64,000 bases of DNA, taken from assembly GCF_014202275.1 (NCBI RefSeq), contig NZ_JACHGF010000002.1, positions 372,001 through 436,000 on the forward strand, given 5' to 3'. Of this stretch, positions 18,333 through 26,552 are shown piece after piece. The DNA comes from Rhabdobacter roseus (GTDB taxonomy: Bacteria; Bacteroidota; Bacteroidia; Cytophagales; Spirosomataceae). Under the pieces are notes generated by a model. It saw only the letters and a program-made list of their open reading frames with translations. It searched no databases and was not told where the DNA came from. Each line of letters opens with the position of its first letter. The stretch's first letter is position 1. The position numbers and the translations under genes are program-made.

Positions 18333-19556
18333 TTAGAACTTGTAAATGAACGCCATGCCTAATGTGGTTTGGCTATTCTTGGTGAAGCGGCCGTCGGCGT
18401 CTTCGAATTGCTGGAATTCACCACCACCGCCAATTTTAGGATAGCTGTCGAGACGAATCTCCGGCTTCAACAGGATGTGTCCGTCGGCCAGGGTAAAATT
18501 GCCCGTCAGGGTGTAGGAGTTTACGTAAGTACCATCACCCCGGCCGTCTACTAAACCACGTACGCCGCTTGAGTTGTTAAAATGCTCGTAGCGAGCTCCG
18601 ATTCCGAAAATATCCGTCAGGGCCAGGTTGGCGTAAACGGCAGCACCACCCCAGGTTTTGCTCGTAGAAGGACCGCCACCACCTTGGAAATCGCCTTTTT
18701 GCGCCCCGTAAGCGGCGTTCAAACCCAACAAGAATTTCTCAGTAATTTGGTAGCTGGTCGTCAAGTCAAGTACCCGGTAGAAAGCTTTGTCGGCGGGTAC
18801 GGAAGGTACGGCTTCGCTGGCTTCGTTGCTATTGATAAAGTTCAGGTACACGCTCCAGTCTTCTACGGGAGCAAAGAAAAGCTGGCTGATAAACCCTTTT
18901 TGACGGTTGTTATCACCGAGGCCATCCACGTTGTTCACCACACCCAGCATCAACGAGGCGCGATCCGAGAAAGCGTAGGTGGCTTTCAGACCCGTGTGGT
19001 AGAAAGGACCGTTGTTGAAGAGGTTCGAAAGTGAGTAGTTAAAGTTGACGGGAGCGTCAATCACCTCGTAGCCAATGTGGGTACCAAACTGACCGGCCGT
19101 CATCGAGAACTTATCGGTGAAGTTGTAGGTAAAATAAGCTTGCTTGATGATTAGAGAGCTGCTGGAACCACCAAAGAGCTCGGCGTTTCCGTAGTTGCCC
19201 AAATCGGCGTTGGGTCCAAACGTCAGATCCACTACGGCCTCTGACTTGGCGTTGGTGTAGGCCACCCGCGCCTGGGCCAGTCCCAGCTGGAATTGTCCCG
19301 AAACCTGATCAAACACGCGGGCGTTGGCTACGCCCATGTTGGAGCGGGAAGCGGGCCGGTTAAAATTGCCGATGTAGTAGGAGTCCAGGTAACCCGAGAA
19401 AGAAAACGCGCCTTTTTGCTCGTCTTCCTCTTTAGTGTCCTCGGCTTTTTTTACTTCTTCTACACCTTCTTTCTTGTCGTTCTTCTTGTCTTCCTCCTTA
19501 GCAAAACCCAAAAAAGGCACAAGCATAGATAATACTGTAAAATAAATTTTCTTCAT
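18333..19556 (-). CDS. Outer-membrane beta-barrel porin
   Basis: 407 residues. The signal peptide (about 1-19) is followed by a highly charged Lys/Glu linker (20-48: EEDKKNDKKEGVEEVKKAE and on). A barrel begins at FSFSGYLDSYYIGNFNRP, with alternating hydrophobic strands, repeated Gly/Asn loops, and a C-terminal strand ending LGMAFIYKF with terminal Phe. This is the layout of OmpL-like/BBP2 porins of Bacteroidota, which are often encoded beside amt. It probably passes small solutes, perhaps ammonium or amines. It lies 90 bases upstream of amt in the same direction, so cotranscription is likely. Confidence 0.85.
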   Translation of the reverse strand: MKKIYFTVLSMLVPFLGFAKEEDKKNDKKEGVEEVKKAEDTKEEDEQKGAFSFSGYLDSYYIGNFNRPASRSNMGVANARVFDQVSGQFQLGLAQARVAYTNAKSEAVVDLTFGPNADLGNYGNAELFGGSSSSLIIKQAYFTYNFTDKFSMTAGQFGTHIGYEVIDAPVNFNYSLSNLFNNGPFYHTGLKATYAFSDRASLMLGVVNNVDGLGDNNRQKGFISQLFFAPVEDWSVYLNFINSNEASEAVPSVPADKAFYRVLDLTTSYQITEKFLLGLNAAYGAQKGDFQGGGGPSTSKTWGGAAVYANLALTDIFGIGARYEHFNNSSGVRGLVDGRGDGTYVNSYTLTGNFTLADGHILLKPEIRLDSYPKIGGGGEFQQFEDADGRFTKNSQTTLGMAFIYKF

Positions 19557-19917
19557 AATATTATTTTGTTAAGATGGATAGATGGGTTACTATATTTTCT
19601 TTGGCAAAGATTAACTATTTATGGTTATTATCAAATACTCTGCTACTTGAAATGGTTAGAATTCACTAATATTCATGGAAAATTTAAATTTTATGTTTTA
19701 AATTTAAAACGAAATGACAGATTTTAAATAAATTTACTAATAAATAATATTCTGCAATACGATAGAAAGTCAGAATATTTATTCAAAGATTTGATCTTCT
19801 ACAACCGGAGGGTTTATCATTATAGTTATAGAGCCGCGCTACCAGATGCGGAGTATAGGGCACAAAAAAAGCCCGCTGTTTCAGCGGGCTGGCAAAGTCT
19901 AATAAGCTACAGATCCA
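19557..19917. other. AT-rich intergenic region upstream of the porin gene
   Basis: 361 bases. From about 19600 to 19790 it is extremely AT-rich and should hold the porin/amt promoter, though no full TAnnTTTG match was found. An 8-base string GCAATACG (19753-19760) also occurs in the GSII upstream palindrome (9742-9749). The ferredoxin terminator is at the right end. No gene is visible. Confidence 0.45.
19870..19890 (-). terminator. Terminator after the ferredoxin gene
   Basis: AGCCCGCTG (19870-19878) and CAGCGGGCT (19882-19890) form a perfect 9-pair stem with a TTT loop. Seven A on the plus strand side give a T run on the minus strand. Confidence 0.85.
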
Positions 19918-20322
<405 letters not shown>

Positions 20323-20394
20323 CTATTTATAGTTTCAAGGCAATCAGAAAATTGCTAAGAAGTTTTCTGTATAATTTTTCCATAAATTAGTAGT

Positions 20395-21414
20395 ATGATA
20401 CCCAGAACCCAACGATATAAAGCTTTTGCCCAGCTCGGAGAACTCCTTTTGTCGCCCGACTTTGAACCCGAACTCGACTATTTGGCCCAACGCACCCACC
20501 ACACCAACACCTGGTTTACGACCGAAAACGTGCTGCATTCCCTGCGCGCCCTTGCCCGCGAGTACCTCGACGCCGACAAACTAGCCGCCTGGGCCGATAC
20601 GTACCCCGAGCCCGCGCAAAACCGAAAGATTGGCGTGGTGATGGCGGGCAACGTACCGGCGGTGGGTTTTCACGATGCCCTGTCGGTGCTGATCAGCGGG
20701 CACGTGCTGCTGGCCAAGCTCAGCCAGGACGACCGGATACTTATACCAGCTCTGCTCGCGGAACTGGTCCGGATCGAGCCCGCCTTCCAGCCGTACGTGC
20801 AATTTGTGGAGCGGCTCAACGACGCCGACGCGTTCATTGCCACCGGCAGCGACAACAGCGCGAGGTACTTTGAGTACTATTTTTCCAAGAAGCCAAACAT
20901 CATCCGTAAAAACCGGGTTTCCGTGGGGGTACTTACAGGGCACGAAAGCCAGGAAGAGCTCCTGGCGCTGGGACACGATGTTTTGCAGTACTACGGCCTG
21001 GGCTGCCGCAACATAGCCAAGCTGTACCTACCGGTTGGGTACGATTTTTCAACTTTTTACGAGGCCATCGAGCCCCTCCGCGACTACTGCTTGAACCACC
21101 ACAAGTACTTTAATAACTACGAGTACAATAAGTCGATCCTGCTCGTGAACGGCACGCCCCACCTGGACAACGGCTTCCTGCTCCTGACCGAAAACCCCAG
21201 CCCGGTGTCGCCGCTGGCGGTACTTTACTACGAAACCTACAAATCCTTGGGGGACGTGCAGCAGCTACTGGAACAAAACGCCGAAAAAACGCAGTGCGTG
21301 GTAAGTACCTCGCCGGAGCTCTCCCAGGCGCTACCACCCGGCACCGCCCAGCAGCCCGGCCTTTTCAACTACGCCGACGGAGTGGACACGATGGCTTTTT
21401 TGAGTAGTTTGTAA
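20395..21414 (+). CDS. LuxC-type acyl-CoA reductase
   Basis: 339 residues. The pattern RKIGVVMAGNVPAVGFHDALSVLISGH (quoted by its ends RKIGVVMAGN and SVLISGH) and the LAKLSQDDRIL loop are typical of LuxC-family acyl-CoA/aldehyde reductases that reduce fatty acyl thioesters to aldehydes with NADPH. YYGLGCRNIAKLYLP contains the candidate catalytic cysteine. In Bacteroidota such genes commonly stand alone without lux genes, and their role (perhaps fatty aldehyde or sulfonolipid/flexirubin metabolism) is not settled. Start ATG 20395; 129 bases separate it from the divergent ferredoxin start. Confidence 0.85.
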   Translation: MIPRTQRYKAFAQLGELLLSPDFEPELDYLAQRTHHTNTWFTTENVLHSLRALAREYLDADKLAAWADTYPEPAQNRKIGVVMAGNVPAVGFHDALSVLISGHVLLAKLSQDDRILIPALLAELVRIEPAFQPYVQFVERLNDADAFIATGSDNSARYFEYYFSKKPNIIRKNRVSVGVLTGHESQEELLALGHDVLQYYGLGCRNIAKLYLPVGYDFSTFYEAIEPLRDYCLNHHKYFNNYEYNKSILLVNGTPHLDNGFLLLTENPSPVSPLAVLYYETYKSLGDVQQLLEQNAEKTQCVVSTSPELSQALPPGTAQQPGLFNYADGVDTMAFLSSL

Positions 21415-21423
21415 TAAAAAAGC

Positions 21424-21465
21424 CACAATGGAATTGCCACAATGGAATTGCCACAATGGAATTGC
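21424..21465 (+). repeat. Three tandem copies of a 14-base unit
   Basis: CACAATGGAATTGC is repeated exactly three times (21424-21437, 21438-21451, 21452-21465) just after the acyl-CoA reductase stop and runs into a REP-like element. A related string ATGGAATTGC is present beside another REP copy near 31444. Confidence 0.9.
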
Positions 21466-21500
21466 CTCTATCCCAGGCCCTTTCTCCGGCGCAGGAAAGG
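21464..21500 (-). repeat. REP-like element, degenerate copy
   Basis: In reverse orientation this resembles the elements at 29861-29899 and 31395-31433: it reads GCCTCTATCCCAGGCCCTTT on the plus strand, the complement of the end of the other two, but its palindromic core is imperfect. Confidence 0.65.
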
Positions 21501-21559
21501 AATTTATAAGGTACTTTTGAAAAAGTACTCCAAAACCCTATGCCCTTAGCCCCTACCTA

Positions 21560-22003
21560 CTACTCGAGCGCGTAGCGGATTTTTGGGCTTTTAAGTCTGG
21601 CTTGCAGGACTAAGGCCAGGTAGTTCAGGTAAGCAAAAGAACGGGCTGATCCCGTCAGTACCGAGTTGCAGGAAGTACCCAAAGAAGTACCTGCCTGATC
21701 AAATGAATTTCCGCGGAGGCTGACTTCTCCGTCCTTGAGCTGTACGCTTAATTGCATGTCGTAATTGGGCGTAAGCGTGAAGATTTCGGTAGTCAGGACG
21801 TAGCTGCTACTATCTGTTTTTGCCAGCGGTTTTCCTTCGGCAGCCAGAATTTGCTGTACCACGCGGTAGGTTTCGAGGTCCGACAAGGGCGTATCAACCA
21901 AAATAACGTTAGCCCCGGTAAACGCCTTTTCTGATTTCCGAGGGTGACCTTGTCCGTGGGAAAGGGTAGTCCAAAAACACATGAAAATCAAAAGCATTCG
22001 CAT
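21560..22003 (-). CDS. Small secreted protein of unknown function
   Basis: 147 residues starting MRMLLIFMCFWTTLSHG, a signal peptide of about 18 residues. The mature chain (SEKAFTGANVILVDTPLSDLETYRVV at its start) has a helix-strand pattern like small Bacteroidota proteins of the DUF4136/DUF4410 type, with YRVVQQILAAEG and a meander YVLTTEIFTL, LQLSVQLKDGEVSLRG-like strands. I do not recognise a defined family. It is probably periplasmic. A GTG two codons upstream (22009) is an alternative start. It has no operon partner. Confidence 0.7.
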   Translation of the reverse strand: MRMLLIFMCFWTTLSHGQGHPRKSEKAFTGANVILVDTPLSDLETYRVVQQILAAEGKPLAKTDSSSYVLTTEIFTLTPNYDMQLSVQLKDGEVSLRGNSFDQAGTSLGTSCNSVLTGSARSFAYLNYLALVLQARLKSPKIRYALE

Positions 22004-22214
22004 GAGCACGCTTGGCTACTTGTTGAAAAAAAATAAATGTGGGGGTACTTTTTTATAGATAAAGTAAATATATAATTAATTTATATATATTAATAAAACT
22101 GTAAGAAGAAAGTAATAGTCATCGGGGCAAAGCGGGGCTTGGAGGTACTTATCTAACAATAAAAGTAAACCGAACATCGTAAGAAAGCCTCGTTCTGCGG
22201 CGGAGAATGGGAGT

Positions 22215-22246
22215 TTCAAGGTACTTTTAGATAAAAGTACCTTGAA
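22215..22246. terminator. GTAC-word hairpin after the 22.3-kb esterase gene
   Basis: TTCAAGGTACTTTT (22215-22228) and AAAAGTACCTTGAA (22233-22246) are perfect complements around AGAT. On the minus strand it lies 11 bases beyond the esterase stop (22257). Its inner T/A runs are symmetric, so direction is unclear. Confidence 0.55.
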
Positions 22247-22256
22247 GCCCGATACC

Positions 22257-23099
22257 CTACGCGCCAGGCCCCTGGCCCGGAAACGCCCAGCGCAAAAAAT
22301 CGGGAAGTACCCTACCCCAGGTTGCGGGATTGTGCTCGCCGCCGGGTACCTCCAGGTACTTGACGTCACGGCCCCAGCGGTACCCTTGGCGTTCCAGCTC
22401 GGCAATGCAGTCCAGCGTATCGGCGATGGAGTCGATGACGCCGTCCCCGTCGCGGTCGTCGGTTTCGTCCAGGGTACCTACCTGAAACCAGCACTTTAGC
22501 TCAGGCCGGGTACTTGCTTCCCGGATCTGGCGGTGCATGATCCGGTCCTGGTCGTCGTAGCCGTTATCCAGGGCGCGGGAGCGCCACCAGAGGGCGCCGG
22601 AAAATACGGCCACCCGCGAAAAGTACTGAGGGTTGTTCCAGGCCAAATCCAGGGCCATGAGCCCGCCCAGCGAGCAGCCCGCCACGGCGCGCTGCTCGCG
22701 CTGGGTACTTACGCAGAAGTGAGTTTCCAGAAAAGGGAGCAATTCTTCAAGCACAAACTGGGTATGGGCGGCGGCTCTATTACCGCGCTGGGCGTAGTCG
22801 GGCTGGTGGGCCGTGCCGTACTCATAAATACGGTCGTGGTTGGCGTGGGTACCTACCACGATCAGCGGCTCCACGGCCTGCTCTTGATAAAGTACCTGTA
22901 GCGTTTCGGCCAGGCCCAGCGCCGGAAAATCCTGCCCGTCGTGGACGAGGAGCAAGGGGTACTTACGCGCCGAGGCGTCGTACCCCGGCGGCAGCAGGAC
23001 CGTCAGCGTGACTTCCCGTCCCAGGTGCCGGGAAGATACCTGGTGGGTAACTGACTGAACCGAAGGAAACGCGCCGAAGGAGGTAAAGGTAGAATTCAA
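22257..23099 (-). CDS. Alpha/beta-hydrolase esterase (enterochelin-esterase-like)
   Basis: 280 residues. The nucleophile elbow is GCSLGG, preceded by FLETHFCVSTQREQRAVA. The oxyanion region LLLVHDGQDF and the late histidine in VPGGEHN complete the expected triad. A DDRDGDGVIDS stretch resembles a calcium-binding DxDGDG loop. The family includes enterochelin esterase, S-formylglutathione hydrolase-like and mycolyltransferase-like enzymes; the substrate is unknown. No ATG is available; the frame opens after a TAA, so TTG 23099 is the likely start. No signal peptide is visible. A second esterase is encoded 1.5 kb away in the opposite direction. Confidence 0.85.
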   Translation of the reverse strand: MNSTFTSFGAFPSVQSVTHQVSSRHLGREVTLTVLLPPGYDASARKYPLLLVHDGQDFPALGLAETLQVLYQEQAVEPLIVVGTHANHDRIYEYGTAHQPDYAQRGNRAAAHTQFVLEELLPFLETHFCVSTQREQRAVAGCSLGGLMALDLAWNNPQYFSRVAVFSGALWWRSRALDNGYDDQDRIMHRQIREASTRPELKCWFQVGTLDETDDRDGDGVIDSIADTLDCIAELERQGYRWGRDVKYLEVPGGEHNPATWGRVLPDFLRWAFPGQGPGA

Positions 23100-23228
23100 T
23101 AGAGGTTATGACGAACAGGTACCTCTTGCTAGGTACCTGACTTTCGCTTTTTTTGGTTGAAATAATAGCCAAGTAAAGAAAATAAGGTTGGCTTACCAAC
23201 TGCTAAGGTACCTAAAGCGCAAAATTCA

Positions 23229-24488
23229 CTAAGGTACCTGCGGGTCTGGCCGGTAATCAAAGGGCAGCGAGTAGCTTACTTTCTCCCAGCCCCAGTAGCC
23301 TTCCACAAAAACCCCGAGCGGTGGATTGAACTCCCCCAGCTCATCCAGCTGCACCCACTCGGTTTGGAGTGAAAGTACGGATGTTTGGAAAGTAGGACGG
23401 CGCGTCGGCCCAGGCCCGCTCGTGGAATGTATGTAGCTAAATTCCTCTTTTTCACCGGTATACACCACCTGAAAGTACCCCTCGAAGGCCATCCGAACGC
23501 CGCTGCTGTCGCGCTGGAGGTAGTTTTGGTAGGGTACTTTGGCGGTGTCGAGTCGCTCAAGTACCTCGGGCAGATTGGCTTTAGATAAGGTTACTTTAAT
23601 GGGATCATCCTCAGGTACCTGGTCGTAGTCGCCCCGCGCGCGCAGCTGTGCGCGGGCTTGCTCAAAGGCTTCCGGGCTGGGCCGATCGGGGTTAGGCATT
23701 CGGATCAGGCGGCGGAGGTTGAAGCCCTCTTCTTCCAGTCGCTGCTGGCGCAGCGCCCGCACAAAATGCATGGTGGAGCCATGGTAGGCCGTAAGGCGAT
23801 TACGCTCCCAGCGGCGTTGCTGGCGGGCGTTGCCTGTGATGAGCTCGTAGCGCGGGTACCCCAGGTAGGAGATGAAGCGCTCACGCGTAAGGTACTCAAA
23901 TCCCACCAACAAGTAGCTGATCTTGTAGCCCAGGGCGAGGTTTTCGATCTGAATGGCGTCTTTCGCTTCTACTTTCAAAGTACCCGTTTCCGGATCAAAC
24001 ACAATGATAAGTACCTCCGGATTCAGGATTTTGCATTGGCGGGCCAGGTCGCCCCGCCCCAGGAAGTTTTCCTTAAAAACCTCCAGATTCCGGTACCATT
24101 CCTGATCGCGCTTGGCTTTCACCGTGATCCCCTTCAGGGCGTAATCTTTGGGAGCTAGTTTAAATAAGAACGAAGCCGGAAGTTCGTTGACATCCAGCGC
24201 ATAGATGATCGGCTCGTAGCCCACCATCGACACCACCAGCTCGTACTTGCCCGCCACCCGGGCCGGGATCGAAAAGTCTCCCTTCTCGTTGGTGAGGGTA
24301 CCTATAGTAGTGGTATTGAGGTACACCGACACAAACTCCAGCGGCTGATTGGTGGTGCCGTCGATGACTTTCCCCCGGATCGTAGCCTGCTGCGCCACCA
24401 CCTGCGGGCTGGCGAAGTACCCCATCATGGCTACCGCAAGTACCCTCCGGAGCCAGCGTCCGTTATTTTTCGGGTACGTCAGCGTCAA
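23229..24488 (-). CDS. Carboxypeptidase-regulatory-like domain protein, secreted
   Basis: About 419 residues. The N-terminus (LRRVLAVAMMGYFASPQVVAQQ) looks like a signal peptide. Residues after it, ATIRGKVIDGTTNQPLEFVSVYLNTT, start a CarboxypepD_reg-like beta-sandwich (about 80 residues), with NEKGDFSIPARVAGKYELVVSMVGYEP. The remainder has no fold I recognise. There is no TonB-dependent barrel, so it resembles the stand-alone regulatory-domain proteins common in Bacteroidota. No ATG precedes the signal peptide; TTG 24488 is chosen, and TTG 24554 is an alternative. Divergent from the amidoligase operon. Confidence 0.75.
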   Translation of the reverse strand: MTLTYPKNNGRWLRRVLAVAMMGYFASPQVVAQQATIRGKVIDGTTNQPLEFVSVYLNTTTIGTLTNEKGDFSIPARVAGKYELVVSMVGYEPIIYALDVNELPASFLFKLAPKDYALKGITVKAKRDQEWYRNLEVFKENFLGRGDLARQCKILNPEVLIIVFDPETGTLKVEAKDAIQIENLALGYKISYLLVGFEYLTRERFISYLGYPRYELITGNARQQRRWERNRLTAYHGSTMHFVRALRQQRLEEEGFNLRRLIRMPNPDRPSPEAFEQARAQLRARGDYDQVPEDDPIKVTLSKANLPEVLERLDTAKVPYQNYLQRDSSGVRMAFEGYFQVVYTGEKEEFSYIHSTSGPGPTRRPTFQTSVLSLQTEWVQLDELGEFNPPLGVFVEGYWGWEKVSYSLPFDYRPDPQVP

Positions 24489-24520
24489 CCTCGGGCCAAA
24501 ACCCGTTCGAGAAACCCGAT

Positions 24521-24550
24521 TTGCTTCTTTGGTTTTGTTTTGTATCTTTC
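24521..24550 (+). promoter_or_regulatory. Promoter of the esterase/amidoligase operon
   Basis: TTG (24521-24523), 19 bases, then TATCTTTC (24543-24550): seven of the eight TAnnTTTG positions fit, with good spacing. It lies 33 bases before the proposed TTG start at 24584, and indicates that upstream in-frame codons are not translated. Confidence 0.55.
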
Positions 24551-24583
24551 CCAACCTGTTTTTTAATAAATCCTGCTACGCTT

Positions 24584-25291
24584 TTGCAAGAACAATACGT
24601 TAAATACTACTCGCACCACCTCGACCGCGACGTCGAGATGCTGGTTTACGGTCATTGGGGGTACCCGATCCTGCTTTTCCCGACTACGCTGGGGCGTCAT
24701 TACCAAGCCAAAGATATGGGTTTGATTGAATCCGTACGAGGGTTGATCGAAGCAGGTACCTTCAAGATTTACTGCGTCGACTCCATCGACGCCGACTCCT
24801 GGTACGCCAAGCACCTCCCTCCGCCCCTGCGCGTGCTCAACCACATGCAGTACGATAAGTTTTTAACTAATGAATTAGTTCCCAAAATTCAACAAGAATG
24901 CGCCGTAGCAAAAATTGGTGTGGCCGGCTGTAGCTTTGGCGGGTACCACGCTTTCAATTTTGCCTTCCGGCACCCGGAGCAGGTGGCGTACCTGCTCAGC
25001 CTGAGCGGTGCTTTTGATATGCGCAGCTTTCTGGAGGGCCATTACGACGACAACGTGTACTTCAACAACCCCGTGGACTACGTACCCAACGAGCAGGGCT
25101 GGCGCTACGGCCACATGAAAATTGTGCTTGGCACCGCCGAATGGGACATCTGCTACGACGCCAACCTGCGCATGTCGGGCATCTTGAGCGGTAAGGGCAT
25201 CGACCACTGGCTCGACGTACGCGGCTGGCAAAAGCACGACTGGCCGCTCTGGCACCAGATGTTTCCCGACTACCTTGCCCGCGTTTTTTAA
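24584..25291 (+). CDS. Esterase, alpha/beta hydrolase fold (first gene of amidoligase operon)
   Basis: 235 residues. MQEQYVKYYSHHLDRDVEML and GHWGYPILLFPTTLGRHYQAKD begin the fold, the nucleophile elbow is GCSFGGYHAFN, and DYLARVF ends it; a histidine in KHDWPLWHQMFP is positioned for the triad. The protein resembles cytoplasmic esterase-D-like hydrolases common in Bacteroidota. The only start options are TTG 24584 or later: the frame has no ATG before residue 19, and the promoter overlaps earlier codons. It is followed 51 bases later by an ATP-grasp ligase, so it may release or trim an ester- or amide-linked product. Substrate unknown. Confidence 0.82.
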   Translation: MQEQYVKYYSHHLDRDVEMLVYGHWGYPILLFPTTLGRHYQAKDMGLIESVRGLIEAGTFKIYCVDSIDADSWYAKHLPPPLRVLNHMQYDKFLTNELVPKIQQECAVAKIGVAGCSFGGYHAFNFAFRHPEQVAYLLSLSGAFDMRSFLEGHYDDNVYFNNPVDYVPNEQGWRYGHMKIVLGTAEWDICYDANLRMSGILSGKGIDHWLDVRGWQKHDWPLWHQMFPDYLARVF

Positions 25292-25342
25292 AATTCAATT
25301 TAAAAAATACTTTACCAACAACTCCCAAAATACCCCTTGTTT

Positions 25343-26527
25343 ATGAAAAAGATTGGCATACTTCACGGCATGGAAAATACCTTCCCGCAGGCTTTTGTGG
25401 AGCGGGTGAACAGCAAAGGTGAAAAGGACATTGTGGCCGAGGCCGTGTCCATCGACCAGGTGGTGCAGGCCAAACCCACCGACTACGCCGTCATCATCGA
25501 CCGGATCTCGCAGGATGTACCTTTCTATAGAGCCTACCTGAAAAATGCCGCCCTTTGCGGCACGGCCGTGATCAACAACCCCTTTTGGTGGAGCGCCGAC
25601 GAAAAGTTTTTCAACAACTGCCTGGCCGAGCAAATTGGCGTACCGGTACCCAAAACGGTTCTTTTGCCCTCGCACGAGCGCCCCACCGACACCGGCGAAA
25701 CCTCCTTCCGGAACCTGGCTTTCCCGCTGGCCTGGGAGGCGATGTTTGAGTATGTAGGCTTTCCGGCCTACATGAAACCCCACGCCGGGGGCGGCTGGAA
25801 GAGCGTGTACCAGGTCAACGACCCGCAGGACCTCTGGAACAAGCACGGCGAAACCGGCCAGCTGGTGATGATGCTGCAGGAAGAAATCAAGTTCGAAGAC
25901 TACTTCCGCTGCTACTGCATTGGCCAGAAGGACGTGCGCATCATGCCCTACGAGCCCCGCAATCCGCACCACCTGCGCTACGCCGCCGAAATGAAAGCCA
26001 CCGGTCCGGCCGCCGAAAAGCTGCTGGCCACCATCCACGACTACGTGCTGCGGCTCAACCTGGCGCTGGGCTACGACTTCAATACCGTGGAATTTGCCGT
26101 GCGCGACGGCATCCCCATCGCCATCGACTTCTGTAACCCCGCCCCGGACGCCGACGTGTACTCCGTGGGCCACGACAACTTTGAATGGGTGGTGGAAACG
26201 GCGGCCAACATGGCCATCGAGCGCGCTAAAAAGCAGCAACCCGGAAAAAACAACCTGACCTGGGGTACTTTTGTGCGCGATGCCGCCTTCGGCAACCCCA
26301 ACGCGGAGCAGACACCCGAAGTACCCGCCCCGGCCCAAAAGCCCAAAGCCGCCAAGCCCACGGTGGTTGGCAAAGAACCTAAAGCTGCCCCGCCAGTGCC
26401 CGTCAGCAAAGTACCCAAGGCCGCCAAAGTACCTCAGGAACCCATTTCGGCCGTGGCCGGAACGCCCATTCCCGAAGTCCCCCCCGCTCCTAAAAAAGCA
26501 CCGGCCAAAGCCCCTAAAAAGAAGTGA
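25343..26527 (+). CDS. ATP-grasp ligase with basic Lys/Ala/Pro tail
   Basis: 394 residues from MKKIGILHGMENTFP. ATP-grasp features: PAYMKPHAGGGWKSVYQV (about 141-158, the Lys and Gly-rich phosphate loop) and the metal site VEFAVRDGIPIAIDFCNPAP (about 249-268). These enzymes join a carboxylate to an amine, thiol or other nucleophile through an acyl phosphate. Residues from about 312 form a low-complexity tail rich in Lys, Ala, Pro and Val, with repeated PKAAK and ending APAKAPKKK; it is not part of the fold. The next gene, another carboxylate-amine ligase, starts 26 bases later. The amino acids joined are unknown. An in-frame TTG (25337) is an alternative start. Confidence 0.85.
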   Translation: MKKIGILHGMENTFPQAFVERVNSKGEKDIVAEAVSIDQVVQAKPTDYAVIIDRISQDVPFYRAYLKNAALCGTAVINNPFWWSADEKFFNNCLAEQIGVPVPKTVLLPSHERPTDTGETSFRNLAFPLAWEAMFEYVGFPAYMKPHAGGGWKSVYQVNDPQDLWNKHGETGQLVMMLQEEIKFEDYFRCYCIGQKDVRIMPYEPRNPHHLRYAAEMKATGPAAEKLLATIHDYVLRLNLALGYDFNTVEFAVRDGIPIAIDFCNPAPDADVYSVGHDNFEWVVETAANMAIERAKKQQPGKNNLTWGTFVRDAAFGNPNAEQTPEVPAPAQKPKAAKPTVVGKEPKAAPPVPVSKVPKAAKVPQEPISAVAGTPIPEVPPAPKKAPAKAPKKK

Positions 26528-26552
26528 TGGTTTTTACCCTAACGCTACCGCT

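Noticed and set aside
21424-21465. CRISPR array or microsatellite gene
   Set aside because: 14-base units without spacers; too short for CRISPR.
25295-26338. Long open frame (347 codons) on the minus strand opposite the ATP-grasp gene
   Set aside because: Typical antisense shadow in GC-rich coding DNA: translation is Gly/His/Val-rich with no motif, while the plus-strand gene has clear family motifs.
26271-26552. Upstream extension of the GCS2-type ligase frame
   Set aside because: Pro/Lys-rich translation is the shifted reading of the ATP-grasp tail; the family start MNTFTLGIEEEF is at 26553.
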